Of a stretch of 64,000 bases of DNA, positions 44,975 through 54,546 are shown piece by piece (the stretch's first letter is position 1; every line of letters begins with the position of its first letter). Origin of the DNA: an uncultured Bacteroidota bacterium (GTDB taxonomy: Bacteria; Bacteroidota; Bacteroidia; Flavobacteriales; Flavobacteriaceae); contig CACNDW010000003.1 in the NCBI GenBank assembly GCA_902619315.1, positions 1 to 64,000 on the forward strand, written 5' to 3'. The translations under genes and the position numbers were made by a program. The notes under the pieces were generated by a model. That model did not search any database, was not told the origin of the DNA, and saw only the letters and a list, made by a program, of their open reading frames with translations.

Positions 44975-46612
44975 AATTATTACCTCCTTAAACATAAATT
45001 GATTTTCGCTTACCACAAGTTGCTTCTGACTTGAAATACTGATATTATTTAAAATTACCTTTTCGGTTTTGACGTAAGGATACTGTTCTTGAAAATCTGT
45101 ATTTATCATTTTAGGATTAAAATCTGAAAAGATTGCAATTGATTTATAATCTTCATTCTGATTAGAGTCATCGATATGAAGTCTATCTATGACAATATTT
45201 TTTGGCATATAGCAGGTATATCCAAAATCATGAAGCCCAGAATTTGAACCACTAAAAAGACTTACAGTGGTCGACTTCCTTTTTGAAGGAACAAAAACAC
45301 AATTTCGAATGGTGAAAGTTCCTTCCCATGTGCTTCCATAGTCAGAACGTAAATTAATTAAACTCCTTCCCCTAACTGTAGAATTTTCTAGAAGAAATTT
45401 ACCAAATCCAATCGCGTTGATACCCATATATCCAAGTGTTGAGTTTCGAATAGTAGCATTGAAAACCCCCATATGTGCATCGAATCTTGAAAAAATACAA
45501 TTGTCAAAACTTATATTCTTGGAATAGTTGGATGCAAAAAGTCCCCAGTATTGATTGTCGTTAATGTCATTAGTCTGACGACAGTTTATAAAAGATACAT
45601 TGATAGAACGTGTTACCGATATGTCATAAGACCCCATAGAAACGGGCTTTCCAGCTGCTCCAATGGTTCTGTAAGTTTTGTGACCTGTCAAAATACAATC
45701 CTTTACAATAACGTTCGAACAATCAGATATACTGATAAAACCACGGTAGGGAGCTCCCTGCTTCCCCTCACCCTCAATGTAATGCTTTAAATTTGTTATA
45801 GTAACATTGGATCGTTTAATCGAAATATTTCGGCTGTAATAAGTGTACTTTGAAGGGGCTTGATTGGCAATGGTTACAAATCGTCCCCCAGTGATGGACA
45901 ATTTCTCCTTATCAATTGGTATTGCGCTAATTTCAGAAATATTGACAAAATCCCAAATTATGGGTGAACTCATATTAACATTCCCCTTTTTATCAAGAAT
46001 AAATATATCGGTTTGAGCACGACCTTTATTTTGGTTAAGACCATAGCGAATATATCTTCTTACATTAGCGTCTGAAACAGTCACCAAACAATCCTCTTTA
46101 AGCTTAATGTCAATTTTATCTTGACCTTTTTTCAAAGATTTAACAGCCGAAATAGCAATGGGCTTTAATTGGGATTTGACTTCAAAAACAGATAGCAGTC
46201 TGTTTTTAAGCTCCCTATCATCGATAATAAAACTTGCGTTTCCAAAGTCTGTATTGGTTTCAATGGAAGCTGTCATTTCCTTCCCACCTATATAATATTT
46301 GGCTCCATTATCTGCTTTTACATCAAGGCCATAACTATTCGCTAAAGAATGAGTTGCAACAATGTATATCATATCATCTAAAACGCCATCTCCAGTTGCA
46401 CCCATATCACCATACTGAACAAAACCTTGCCGTTTGAATCTTTTTAAATCATCATGATTGACATAAATATTAAATTCCCCATTTTCAAATTGTTTTACCG
46501 CAGTGATGTTTGAAGTTGGAATAATTGCTAAAGGGTTTTGAGAGGTATTAAGTTGTCCGCTTACCATATTAGTGTAAAGAATCAAAAAAATTAGGATAAA
46601 TTGATTTTTCAT
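44963..46612 (-). CDS. Exported right-handed parallel beta-helix protein
   Basis: A 549 aa exported protein (signal peptide ending NMVSGQ). The pectate-lyase-superfamily entry segment is FVQYGDMGATGDGVLDDMIYIVATHSLA (about 63-90). It is followed from about residue 240 by many short strand repeats rich in Asn/Ser (ITNLKHYIEGEG, ISISDCSNVIVKDCILTG, VSFINCRQTNDIN, ISFDNCIFSRFDAH, FTIRNCVF), the rungs of a beta-helix. It is probably a glycan lyase, hydrolase or binding protein. Catalytic residues could not be assigned. Its 3' end runs into the phased T-tract array. Confidence 0.8.
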   Translation of the reverse strand: MKNQFILIFLILYTNMVSGQLNTSQNPLAIIPTSNITAVKQFENGEFNIYVNHDDLKRFKRQGFVQYGDMGATGDGVLDDMIYIVATHSLANSYGLDVKADNGAKYYIGGKEMTASIETNTDFGNASFIIDDRELKNRLLSVFEVKSQLKPIAISAVKSLKKGQDKIDIKLKEDCLVTVSDANVRRYIRYGLNQNKGRAQTDIFILDKKGNVNMSSPIIWDFVNISEISAIPIDKEKLSITGGRFVTIANQAPSKYTYYSRNISIKRSNVTITNLKHYIEGEGKQGAPYRGFISISDCSNVIVKDCILTGHKTYRTIGAAGKPVSMGSYDISVTRSINVSFINCRQTNDINDNQYWGLFASNYSKNISFDNCIFSRFDAHMGVFNATIRNSTLGYMGINAIGFGKFLLENSTVRGRSLINLRSDYGSTWEGTFTIRNCVFVPSKRKSTTVSLFSGSNSGLHDFGYTCYMPKNIVIDRLHIDDSNQNEDYKSIAIFSDFNPKMINTDFQEQYPYVKTEKVILNNISISSQKQLVVSENQFMFKEVIIKKD

Positions 46613-46757
46613 AAATAATTGTATATAAGTTTATTATAACTAAAGGCTATTGATTGTATTAGAGGGAACATCTTCTGATGCATTCTTTTAATTAAGAATT
46701 AAAATATCATTTATATTATTGTTGTAAAACAAATAGACCGTAAAAAACTTAAATATA

Positions 46758-47954
46758 TTATTCAACCAAAAAGGGCTGAGTCCAAGCTTTTTTGGTCTCA
46801 TCTTTAATAATAGGGTTATCTTTTTTAGCATCGGAGTTGATCCTGACCCTTACAAAAACATCCTCTTTTTTGAAGGTATATGATGCTGACTTACCAATCA
46901 CTTTTTTTAACTCTACCACATCTTCAGCCCCTTTTTGATATCCAATAAAAATGATCTCATAAATTACCCCAGATTCATGATCAACTTCAATTTCAATTTG
47001 TTTTTTATCTGTGAGGAGCTTTTTGAGATGAACTCCAGTGGAGGCGTAAAAATCTCCTTTTTCCATGGCTGATATTATATCTTCTGTAGCTAATTTTTTA
47101 CTATTTACCATCACCCATCCTCTCCCAGTATTGCTGTCTTCAGATGAAAAAGAATGATAGCGATGACTGTCGTCAGTGGCAATTCCAAATAATATTGGTT
47201 TACCCTCATTGAGGTAGTGAATATTAACCAAATCCCACATGGTTTCTGTATCAATGTGCATATCGTCTCCCTCATTGTTCACTGCGGGGTGACCATTATA
47301 AACCTCAAAAAAGCGTTCTCCATTTAATTGTTTTAGATCATCAGCACTGATTCCGTAACCAAAGTTAGGATGGTTGATATGAGCAAACATGGGGGTTTTA
47401 AATCTTTTCCTTTGCTCGTGAACTGCGTCTAAGGTTCTCTGCATTACATCCAATACTGAAGTTCCGCGAATGGGATCTATTTTTTCTACTATGTTTGTAA
47501 CATTAATATGAATCGGCTTCTTTTCAAAAGAAGAAGTGACCTCCTCAGATTTGATGACCAAAAATGAATCTGGAACCTGCAATTTTGATCGGAACTCCTC
47601 AAAAGTTTTAAGCCGAACTAGTGTTTTTCCTGAATCTATTTTGGTTTCTACCCAATCCCCAAATCGGTGTTGATATTTTTCTAAAGTTTTATTTTTCACC
47701 TCCCTCTCTCTGATTTCATACCAAAATTCTGAATCACCAATGGTATTGTGATCTGAAAGTGCGATAAATTGGTAATCATTGTCCTTATACCATTGGATGA
47801 TCATTTCGGGGAAATCATCACCGTCACTCCAAAGAGAATGGGTATGTAAATTACCCTTATACCAGGTTTGTTTGGCACTAAAATTTTTACATGAGACTAG
47901 CTGAAAGGATATTAGCCCAGCTACAACTAAAAATGGTTTGTTGAATATCCTCAT
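46758..47954 (-). CDS. PHP-domain phosphoesterase-like lipoprotein
   Basis: A 398 aa exported lipoprotein (VSCK, Cys22) of the polymerase-and-histidinol-phosphatase fold. The metal motifs are NLHTHSLWSDGDDFPEM, IALSDHNTIGD, AHINHPNFGYG and the late GIATDDSHRYH. The C-terminal part (about 300-398) is a small beta domain ending KKAWTQPFLVE. Such exported PHP proteins may hydrolyse phosphate esters of sugars, but this family is mostly untested. It follows the SSS symporter gene on the minus strand after 70 bases. Confidence 0.87.
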   Translation of the reverse strand: MRIFNKPFLVVAGLISFQLVSCKNFSAKQTWYKGNLHTHSLWSDGDDFPEMIIQWYKDNDYQFIALSDHNTIGDSEFWYEIREREVKNKTLEKYQHRFGDWVETKIDSGKTLVRLKTFEEFRSKLQVPDSFLVIKSEEVTSSFEKKPIHINVTNIVEKIDPIRGTSVLDVMQRTLDAVHEQRKRFKTPMFAHINHPNFGYGISADDLKQLNGERFFEVYNGHPAVNNEGDDMHIDTETMWDLVNIHYLNEGKPILFGIATDDSHRYHSFSSEDSNTGRGWVMVNSKKLATEDIISAMEKGDFYASTGVHLKKLLTDKKQIEIEVDHESGVIYEIIFIGYQKGAEDVVELKKVIGKSASYTFKKEDVFVRVRINSDAKKDNPIIKDETKKAWTQPFLVE

Positions 47955-48024
47955 GGATTTTATTTTTTGAAATATATAAAAATTAACTCAACTGATATGA
48001 TCAGGAACATCTGATTGTATCTGA

Positions 48025-49569
48025 TCAATGAAAAATGATATGTAATAAAACTAAAGAAGCTAACATTCCTAAACCTATTCCCATAATTTGTTTTGAGGCG
48101 ATTTGAATCATTAATCGGGGATTTTGAAACCTTGTTTTTGAAAACAAAACAATTAGGAAAAAACCGATAAGTATGATCCACATGGCCCTTACAAAATAAT
48201 TCATCTCTGGGAAGAGGGACTTGAAAATAAACTGGAAGAGTATAGTGGCCAAAAAAGCAGAAAATGTGACTTTTTGTTGGGGAGCTACCAAAAAAACTGC
48301 TGCACAAATAACTACCACAATACCACAATTTATATAATATCGAAGTTCATTCAGCGTATGAGTAAATGCAGAATTAGGGTCTGAAAATTTAAGATAAAGC
48401 AATAAGATTCCGACTGTAACTCCTGAGACAAAACTAAATAAAATAGCACGTCTTCCAGCTTCCACCATTTGGGCGTCAGTTGCTTTTTTGGAGAGGTATT
48501 CTTTGTAGATATCAATAGACCACAATGTTGCCAAGGAATTGAATGTTGAGTCGACAGTGCTCATCAAAGAGGCAAACAAAGCACATAAAACCAGACCTTT
48601 TGCGCCCATCGGTAAATATGTATTTACCAAATATGGGAAAGACATGTCTGGATCGGACAGTCCATTTTCTCCCAAAATACCAACCAGTGCAATACCAGGT
48701 ACCACAATAATCATAGCCATCAAATATTTAATCAAACCACCGACCATAAGTCCTATCTGAGCGTGTTTGAGATTTTTGGCGGCCAGAGACCTTTGCACAA
48801 TCGATTGATTAGCACACCAATAATTAATGTTTAATAAGAATAAACCAAAAATATGTGTCCAGGGCAACTTTTCATGATCCCAAGGTAGATGCAAGTGCAT
48901 CAACTGAGGTGTTTTTGTGTACAACGCTGACCAGCCTCCTGAGTGATGAATTGCCATAAACATTACGACCAACCCACCAGATAGTAAAACTAAAAACTGA
49001 ACTATATCGGTTCTAACAACAGAACTTAGACCACCAAAATAAGTATAGATCGCTGAAAACAATCCAAGGATTATTATCAGCACAGTAATTCTTGTAATTC
49101 TGTTTGGATGCAGAAAGGACAAATATTCCCCAAAAACCATATCGGCAGCGTATGCCCCCCAAAAAAGTGCTGCCCCTATAGTGATGGTTGAAAACAATGA
49201 AATGTTCGCTAAAGAATAAAGCAACGCCACCCTTTTTCCTAGCCGTTTTTTTATAAACTGAGTGATGGTGATGATCTTGTCTTTCAGGTAGTAGGGAATA
49301 AATACAAAAGAGGCTAAAAGTATCCCCTGAATAGCATTGATCTCTAAACTTGCCTGTGCCAACCCATATAGGTAAGCAGAGCCCATCATACCCAAAAATT
49401 GATATCCCTGAATATTTGTCGCTATGGTCGAAAAAGCAATAGAGTACCATCGTAAACTTCTTGAACTTAAGTAATATTCCTCACTAGTCATCCCTTTGGT
49501 CTGTTTACCCCAAATGGCAACTAGCATGACTAATCCAAAGTAGGCTAGAACGATTAGAAAGTCAATCAT
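48025..49569 (-). CDS. Sodium/solute symporter (SSS family)
   Basis: A 514 aa LeuT-fold symporter with about 13 helices. It starts MIDFLIVLAYFGLVMLVAIWGKQTKGMTSEEYYLSSRSLRWYSIAFSTIATNIQGYQFLG; the SGLT-type signature is in the middle (FASLMSTVDSTFNSLATLWSIDIYKEY, with the Na2-site serines). SSS members carry sugars, sialic acids, amino acids or carboxylates; the neighbours here (flavin monooxygenase, aldo/keto reductase, PHP protein) suggest a sugar or sulfosugar. It lies 34 bases after the monooxygenase gene. Confidence 0.93.
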   Translation of the reverse strand: MIDFLIVLAYFGLVMLVAIWGKQTKGMTSEEYYLSSRSLRWYSIAFSTIATNIQGYQFLGMMGSAYLYGLAQASLEINAIQGILLASFVFIPYYLKDKIITITQFIKKRLGKRVALLYSLANISLFSTITIGAALFWGAYAADMVFGEYLSFLHPNRITRITVLIIILGLFSAIYTYFGGLSSVVRTDIVQFLVLLSGGLVVMFMAIHHSGGWSALYTKTPQLMHLHLPWDHEKLPWTHIFGLFLLNINYWCANQSIVQRSLAAKNLKHAQIGLMVGGLIKYLMAMIIVVPGIALVGILGENGLSDPDMSFPYLVNTYLPMGAKGLVLCALFASLMSTVDSTFNSLATLWSIDIYKEYLSKKATDAQMVEAGRRAILFSFVSGVTVGILLLYLKFSDPNSAFTHTLNELRYYINCGIVVVICAAVFLVAPQQKVTFSAFLATILFQFIFKSLFPEMNYFVRAMWIILIGFFLIVLFSKTRFQNPRLMIQIASKQIMGIGLGMLASLVLLHIIFH

Positions 49570-49603
49570 GACATAATAAATCTAAATAAACGAACGTCAT
49601 CTA

Positions 49604-50758
49604 TCATACTCTGATTCCATTGGCCAAGGGGGTCAGTGGCTCATCTTTTGTAGTTTTCCCCTGAAGGTGGGGCATTGAAAAAGTTTTTAATCTAGGAAGT
49701 ACAAGCTCTGCAAAACGATTACATTCATCGATATTTGGATAGCCCGAGAAAATAAAAGATCGTATACCCATATCCATATACCGGTATAATTTTTCAACGA
49801 TCTGGTCGGGGTTGCCAACAAGTGCAGCTCCACATCCAGATCGGGCCTTTCCTATACCCGTCCATAAATGAGGTTCTACATAGCCGTCTCCGGAGGATTG
49901 ATCTCTCATTTGATTTTGACGTTTAACACCATAGGATTTTGCGTCCAGGGCTCGATCCTTTAATTCTTGTCCAACCCCTAAATCAAGTTTTGAGATAATG
50001 CTTTCCGCATATTCACGGGCCTCCTCCTCAGTATCCCGAACTACCACATGAACCCTTAGTCCGAAGTCTAACTTTCTTTTATATTTTGCAGCTTTAAGGC
50101 TCATATTTTCCATTAAGTTCCTCAAATTATCCTCTGTTTCAGGCCACATCAGGTAAACATCACAATGCTCGGCACAAAGATCAACCGCAGGGGGAGAATA
50201 TCCCCCAAAGTAAAGCAAAGGACCTCCATTTTGATAGGGTTTTACAGGGTTTGTAGGAAGTTTAAAATTATAAAACTGACCGTTGAAATTAATTTCCTCT
50301 TTTGACCATGCTTGTTTGAGTATTTCAATGACCTCTCTGGATCGTTGATACCGATCTTGGGAAGAGAGTTCTTCGCCTGGTAAGTTTGATGAGATGATAT
50401 TAACCGTAAGTCGACCCTTAAGGATATGGTCAATAGTAGACAGTGTACGGGCCAACATCGGAGGATGAATCTCACCACAACGAACAGCCGCCAGTATATT
50501 TATATTTTCAATCATTGGTGATACGGCAGAAACAAAAGGAAGAGTATCTTGTCCTACTTGATAAGAGGAAGGACATAAAATATTTCTATAACCCAATTGA
50601 TCAGCGGCAAGTAAAACATTAGAAGAATTTTCCCAATTGCTTTTGTATTTCACATTTCGCTCACCCAAATAGCGGTCATCACCATCACAAATGGGAGCAA
50701 ACCAAGAGACCTCCGCGCCTTGAGCCTCTTTTGATCTAATCTCTATTGGTTTAGACAT
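49604..50758 (-). CDS. LLM-class flavin monooxygenase, SsuD-like (sulfonate monooxygenase candidate)
   Basis: A 384 aa cytoplasmic enzyme of the bacterial luciferase-like family, clearly of the alkanesulfonate monooxygenase (SsuD) branch: WFAPICDGDDRYLG, LLYFGGYSPP, DVYLMW, FGLRVHVVVRDTEEEA, LWTGIGKARSGCGAALVG and FSGYPNIDE. As I recall the E. coli SsuD active site, Arg226, His228, Arg297 and Tyr331 correspond to R235, H237, R306 and Y340 here; the SsuD His333 position is N342, and SsuD His11 and Cys54 are not kept. It would use FMNH2 and O2 to release sulfite from a sulfonate. No flavin reductase is nearby. Confidence 0.88.
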   Translation of the reverse strand: MSKPIEIRSKEAQGAEVSWFAPICDGDDRYLGERNVKYKSNWENSSNVLLAADQLGYRNILCPSSYQVGQDTLPFVSAVSPMIENINILAAVRCGEIHPPMLARTLSTIDHILKGRLTVNIISSNLPGEELSSQDRYQRSREVIEILKQAWSKEEINFNGQFYNFKLPTNPVKPYQNGGPLLYFGGYSPPAVDLCAEHCDVYLMWPETEDNLRNLMENMSLKAAKYKRKLDFGLRVHVVVRDTEEEAREYAESIISKLDLGVGQELKDRALDAKSYGVKRQNQMRDQSSGDGYVEPHLWTGIGKARSGCGAALVGNPDQIVEKLYRYMDMGIRSFIFSGYPNIDECNRFAELVLPRLKTFSMPHLQGKTTKDEPLTPLANGIRV

Positions 50759-50787
50759 TTAATTGTTTAAAATAATTAAGATGGGGT

Positions 50788-51702
50788 TTATGCGATTTCG
50801 GTTCCCGTTGCAACCTGCCAAAGTAAATACCACTCCTCATGCGATAAATTAATATTCAAACTTTCTATGGCATTTTTAATTCTTGAAAGCTTAGAAGTTC
50901 CCAGAACAGGAATGATCCCCGCAGGATGTTTTCTCAACCAAGCAAGTAAAATTTGATCCGGTTGAGCATCGTACTTTTGACAAAGTGAATTTACAATTTT
51001 TTGTACTTCGGTAATGTTATGATCCTCTGAAGAACTTTTTAACAAGGCGCCTCCACCCAGCGGAGACCAGGCTGAGGGGGTGACTCCCCACTTTTGACAT
51101 TGATCTAAAATACCATTTTCAAAGGCCTCGCGATGAAGCAATGATATCTCCACTTGATGGGTACATAATGGAAAGATCTGTTGAAGCAATTCAAATTGAC
51201 TTACAGAAAAATTTGAAACGCCAAAATATTTTACTTTACCCTCTTTTTTCAATTCGGTAAAAGCTTGAGCTATTTCATATGGATCAAATAAAATATCAGG
51301 GCGGTGCAACAACAAGTTATCAATATGATCTGTACGGAAAGCAAGTAAAGAATTTTCGACAGAGCGTTTAATATGGTCTTTGTTAAGATCGTATGATTTG
51401 ATTTTGTGGTCTGGTCGCTTATCTGAAACTATTTTGATCCCACATTTTGTTGTAATTCTTATTTGAGTTCGCAAATCCGGTCTTTTTTTAAGTACAGTAC
51501 CAAAATCAGCCTCGGTTGTGTAGGAACCATAAATATCTGCGTGGTCAAAATCAATAAGGTCCATTGAAATACAGCCCTCTATAAATTTTTCGATCTCTGA
51601 TGCGTTCATATTTCTACCCCAATGCCCCATTCGCATAGTTCCCACAATAAAGGGAGCTGTATTGTAATCTTTCAATGAAAGAGGCCCGCGATTGTTTGCC
51701 AT
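50788..51702 (-). CDS. Aldo/keto reductase (YdhF-like)
   Basis: A 304 aa NADPH-dependent reductase of the aldo/keto reductase barrel. The catalytic tetrad is visible: D53, Y58 (FDHADIYGSY), K86 (ITTKCG) and H133 (LLLHRPD), and the cofactor-binding IPVLGTSKLSRIKNAIESL closes the protein. It is the first gene of the minus-strand cassette, 29 bases before the SsuD-like gene. If the monooxygenase makes a sugar aldehyde, this enzyme could reduce it; alone, the YdhF family is broad and common in Bacteroidota. Confidence 0.92.
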   Translation of the reverse strand: MANNRGPLSLKDYNTAPFIVGTMRMGHWGRNMNASEIEKFIEGCISMDLIDFDHADIYGSYTTEADFGTVLKKRPDLRTQIRITTKCGIKIVSDKRPDHKIKSYDLNKDHIKRSVENSLLAFRTDHIDNLLLHRPDILFDPYEIAQAFTELKKEGKVKYFGVSNFSVSQFELLQQIFPLCTHQVEISLLHREAFENGILDQCQKWGVTPSAWSPLGGGALLKSSSEDHNITEVQKIVNSLCQKYDAQPDQILLAWLRKHPAGIIPVLGTSKLSRIKNAIESLNINLSHEEWYLLWQVATGTEIA

Positions 51703-51807
51703 TAATTTTTATAAGTTTTAAATAAGAATTCGACTAATTTAATCAACCTTTTTGGTACTCAAAACAAATGAAAAAAAAATTATCGATGGAATTGATTCTT
51801 AAAATGT

Positions 51808-51815
51808 TAAATTTG
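51808..51815 (+). promoter_or_regulatory. Putative -7 promoter element of galE
   Basis: TAAATTTG matches TAnnTTTG and ends 26 bases before the TTG start of galE. No clear -33 partner was seen. Confidence 0.45.
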
Positions 51816-51841
51816 TTTTTAACCAAATATTATTTTTCATA

Positions 51842-52870
51842 TTGCCTTCAAAAATTCTAGTCACAGGAGGTCTGGGTTATATAGGCTCTCATACAAGTGT
51901 CGAATTAATTCAGCAAGGATTTGAGATCATCATTGTTGACGATCTATCCAATAGCTCCATAGAAGTATTAGATGGAATTAAGAAGATTACAGGTGTTTCG
52001 CCTGAATTTGTAAAACTTAATTTAAGAGATAAGAAAGAAGTCAATCGATTATTTGAGGCTTGCCCTGATCTTTCCGGTATTATACATTTTGCAGCTCATA
52101 AAGCAGTTGGAGAGAGCATAGACCAGCCACTTAAATATTATCAAAATAATATTGGGTCTTTGATCAACCTACTCCAAGCCATTGAAAGTATGAGAAAAAG
52201 GTTTTCATTTATATTCAGTTCCTCTTGTACTGTATATGGTCAAGCAGACAAGCTTCCCATAACTGAGAAAGCTCCCATTAAAAAAGCAGAATCTCCCTAT
52301 GGAAATACCAAACAAATTGGCGAAGAGATACTCTACGACAGTACGCGGTCTAACAGGCTTATAAAAGTAATTTCTTTGCGGTATTTCAATCCAATTGGGG
52401 GGCATCCAAGTATTGAAATTGGAGAATTACCTAAAGGTAAGCCACAGAACCTTGTTCCATTTATTACCCAAACTGCTGCTGGAATACATAAGAATCTCAA
52501 TGTTTTTGGGAACGATTACCCTACGCTTGATGGAACCTGTATTAGGGATTATATCCATGTCGTTGATTTGGCAGAAGCTCATGTCTCAGGACTTAAAAGA
52601 ATGATGGCCAATGAACAAAATGATAATTTTGAAGTTTTCAATTTGGGAACGGGAAAAGGTAAAAGTGTTTTGGAAGTTATCAAAATCTTCGAAAAAGTAT
52701 CTGGTGTCAATCTAAACTATGAAATTGTAGAAAGAAGACCCGGGGATATAGTAGAGGCCTATGCAGATACAACCAAAGCAAATAAAGTTTTACGGTGGAA
52801 AGCAAAAAATGATCTGGGAGAGGCACTGAAAACTGCATGGGAATGGGAAAAAAAATTACGTAATATTTAA
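51842..52870 (+). CDS. galE: UDP-glucose 4-epimerase, TTG start
   Basis: It interconverts UDP-galactose and UDP-glucose in the Leloir pathway. The Rossmann motif is TGGLGYIGSHTS (residues 8-19), the catalytic Ser/Tyr/Lys are in FSSSCTVYGQ and SPYGNTKQIGEEI, and RYFNPIGGHPS and DGTCIRDYIHVVDLAEAH are family-specific. The only codon that starts before the Rossmann strand is TTG at 51842; the frame has an upstream stop at 51800 and no ATG between. It is followed after 14 bases by a Na+/sugar symporter gene, forming an uptake-plus-conversion pair. Confidence 0.95.
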   Translation: MPSKILVTGGLGYIGSHTSVELIQQGFEIIIVDDLSNSSIEVLDGIKKITGVSPEFVKLNLRDKKEVNRLFEACPDLSGIIHFAAHKAVGESIDQPLKYYQNNIGSLINLLQAIESMRKRFSFIFSSSCTVYGQADKLPITEKAPIKKAESPYGNTKQIGEEILYDSTRSNRLIKVISLRYFNPIGGHPSIEIGELPKGKPQNLVPFITQTAAGIHKNLNVFGNDYPTLDGTCIRDYIHVVDLAEAHVSGLKRMMANEQNDNFEVFNLGTGKGKSVLEVIKIFEKVSGVNLNYEIVERRPGDIVEAYADTTKANKVLRWKAKNDLGEALKTAWEWEKKLRNI

Positions 52871-52884
52871 CCAAACATAACTTT

Positions 52885-54546
52885 ATGAATTCTAGTTTTG
52901 AATTTTTGGACTATCTGATTTTTGTTATATATGCCTTTGTAATATTGGGATTAGGATTATGGGTGTCAAGAAATAAAGAGGGTGAAGAGAAGAGTGCCGA
53001 AGATTACTTTTTGGCGGGCAAGTCACTCCCTTGGTGGGCGATTGGGGCTTCTTTGATTGCAGCCAATATTTCTGCCGAGCAATTCATAGGTATGTCAGGT
53101 TCAGGTTTTGCATTGGGTCTTGCCATTGCATCCTATGAGTGGATGGCAGCGATAACGCTGTTAATTGTCGGGAAATACTTTCTTCCAATTTTTATTGAGA
53201 AAAAATTATACACCATCCCAGAATTTGTCGAAAAGCGTTTTTCTTCACAACTGAAGACAATCTTGGCAATTTTTTGGATTTCCCTATATATATTTGTTAA
53301 TCTTGCCTCGGTGATGTACCTAGGTGGCTTGGCTTTAGAAACCATAATTGGAATAGATCTGGTATATGCTGTATTGGGTTTAGCACTTTTTGCAGCAGCA
53401 TATTCCCTTTACGGAGGATTGACTGCAGTTGCTTGGACAGATATTATTCAGGTTGTTTTTCTCCTATTGGGAGGCCTGGTAACTACCTATTTAGCATTGG
53501 ATACAGTATCACAGGGACAAGGCGTAATTGAGGGTTTAAAATCCATTTATAATGCGGCTCCTGATCGTTTTGAAATGATTTTGGATAAAGCTAATCCTGA
53601 ATACAAAAATTTACCCGGTATCGGAGTATTGGTTGGAGGACTTTGGGTCGCTAATCTTTATTATTGGGGATTCAACCAATATATTATTCAACGCACCCTG
53701 GCCGCAAAATCGCTCGAAGAGTCTCAAAAGGGAATTTTATTTGCTGCAGGACTAAAATTAATTATACCATTGATTGTCGTGATCCCAGGAATTGCAGCTT
53801 ATGTTATTGTAAATGATCCTGAAATTCTTAGTGGATTAGGTGAAAATAGTATGTTGAACATCCCTGCCGAAGGAAAGGCAGACAAGGCTTATCCCTGGTT
53901 AATGCAATTTTTACCTGTAGGCCTGAAAGGATTAGCCTTTGCCGCTCTGGCAGCAGCCATTGTTTCCTCATTGGCTTCAATGTTGAATTCCACCTCGACC
54001 ATTTTTACAATGGATATCTATAAGCAATTGATAGATAAAAATGCTGATGACAAAAAAACAGTTAAAGTGGGTAGAGTCTCTGCTGCTGTGGCCTTAATAA
54101 TTGGTGCTACAATGGCTCCTCTTTTGGGGGGAATTGATCAAGCCTTTCAGTTCATACAGGAATACACCGGTATCGTGAGTCCTGGAATATTAGCTGTTTT
54201 TATCCTGGGTTTATTTTGGAAAAAAACAACTAATAAGGCTGCCATATGGGGTGCATTAAGTTCTATACCCATTGCTATGTCTCTGAAGGTAGGATCAAAA
54301 GGCTGGGTAAATGGAACAAGTCTTGAAGCCTTCTTTCCTGATCTTCCCTGGATGGATCAGATGGGATTAACTGCCATTTTGACCATGGCTGTAATTGCAA
54401 TTGTTAGTATAAGACAAAATAAAGGTGCTGAAGATTCAAAAGCAATCAATTTACCCAAAGAAATTTTTAACACATCACCTCTTTTCAATATAGGGGCTTT
54501 TGCGTGTATGATAATTTTGACTTTCATTTATACTTTCTTTTGGTAA
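52885..54546 (+). CDS. Sodium/sugar symporter (SSS family, SglT-like)
   Basis: A 553 aa LeuT-fold transporter with 14 predicted helices. It belongs to the Na+/glucose-galactose group: AEDYFLAGKSLPWWAIGASLIAANISAEQFIGMSGSGFALGLAIASYEW, the WVANLYYWGFNQYIIQRTLAAKSLEESQKGI signature, and ALAAAIVSSLASMLNSTSTIFTMDIYKQ with the Na2-site serines. It resembles SglT of Vibrio, and the galE partner favours galactose or glucose as substrate. No transcription terminator was seen in the following gap. Confidence 0.94.
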   Translation: MNSSFEFLDYLIFVIYAFVILGLGLWVSRNKEGEEKSAEDYFLAGKSLPWWAIGASLIAANISAEQFIGMSGSGFALGLAIASYEWMAAITLLIVGKYFLPIFIEKKLYTIPEFVEKRFSSQLKTILAIFWISLYIFVNLASVMYLGGLALETIIGIDLVYAVLGLALFAAAYSLYGGLTAVAWTDIIQVVFLLLGGLVTTYLALDTVSQGQGVIEGLKSIYNAAPDRFEMILDKANPEYKNLPGIGVLVGGLWVANLYYWGFNQYIIQRTLAAKSLEESQKGILFAAGLKLIIPLIVVIPGIAAYVIVNDPEILSGLGENSMLNIPAEGKADKAYPWLMQFLPVGLKGLAFAALAAAIVSSLASMLNSTSTIFTMDIYKQLIDKNADDKKTVKVGRVSAAVALIIGATMAPLLGGIDQAFQFIQEYTGIVSPGILAVFILGLFWKKTTNKAAIWGALSSIPIAMSLKVGSKGWVNGTSLEAFFPDLPWMDQMGLTAILTMAVIAIVSIRQNKGAEDSKAINLPKEIFNTSPLFNIGAFACMIILTFIYTFFW

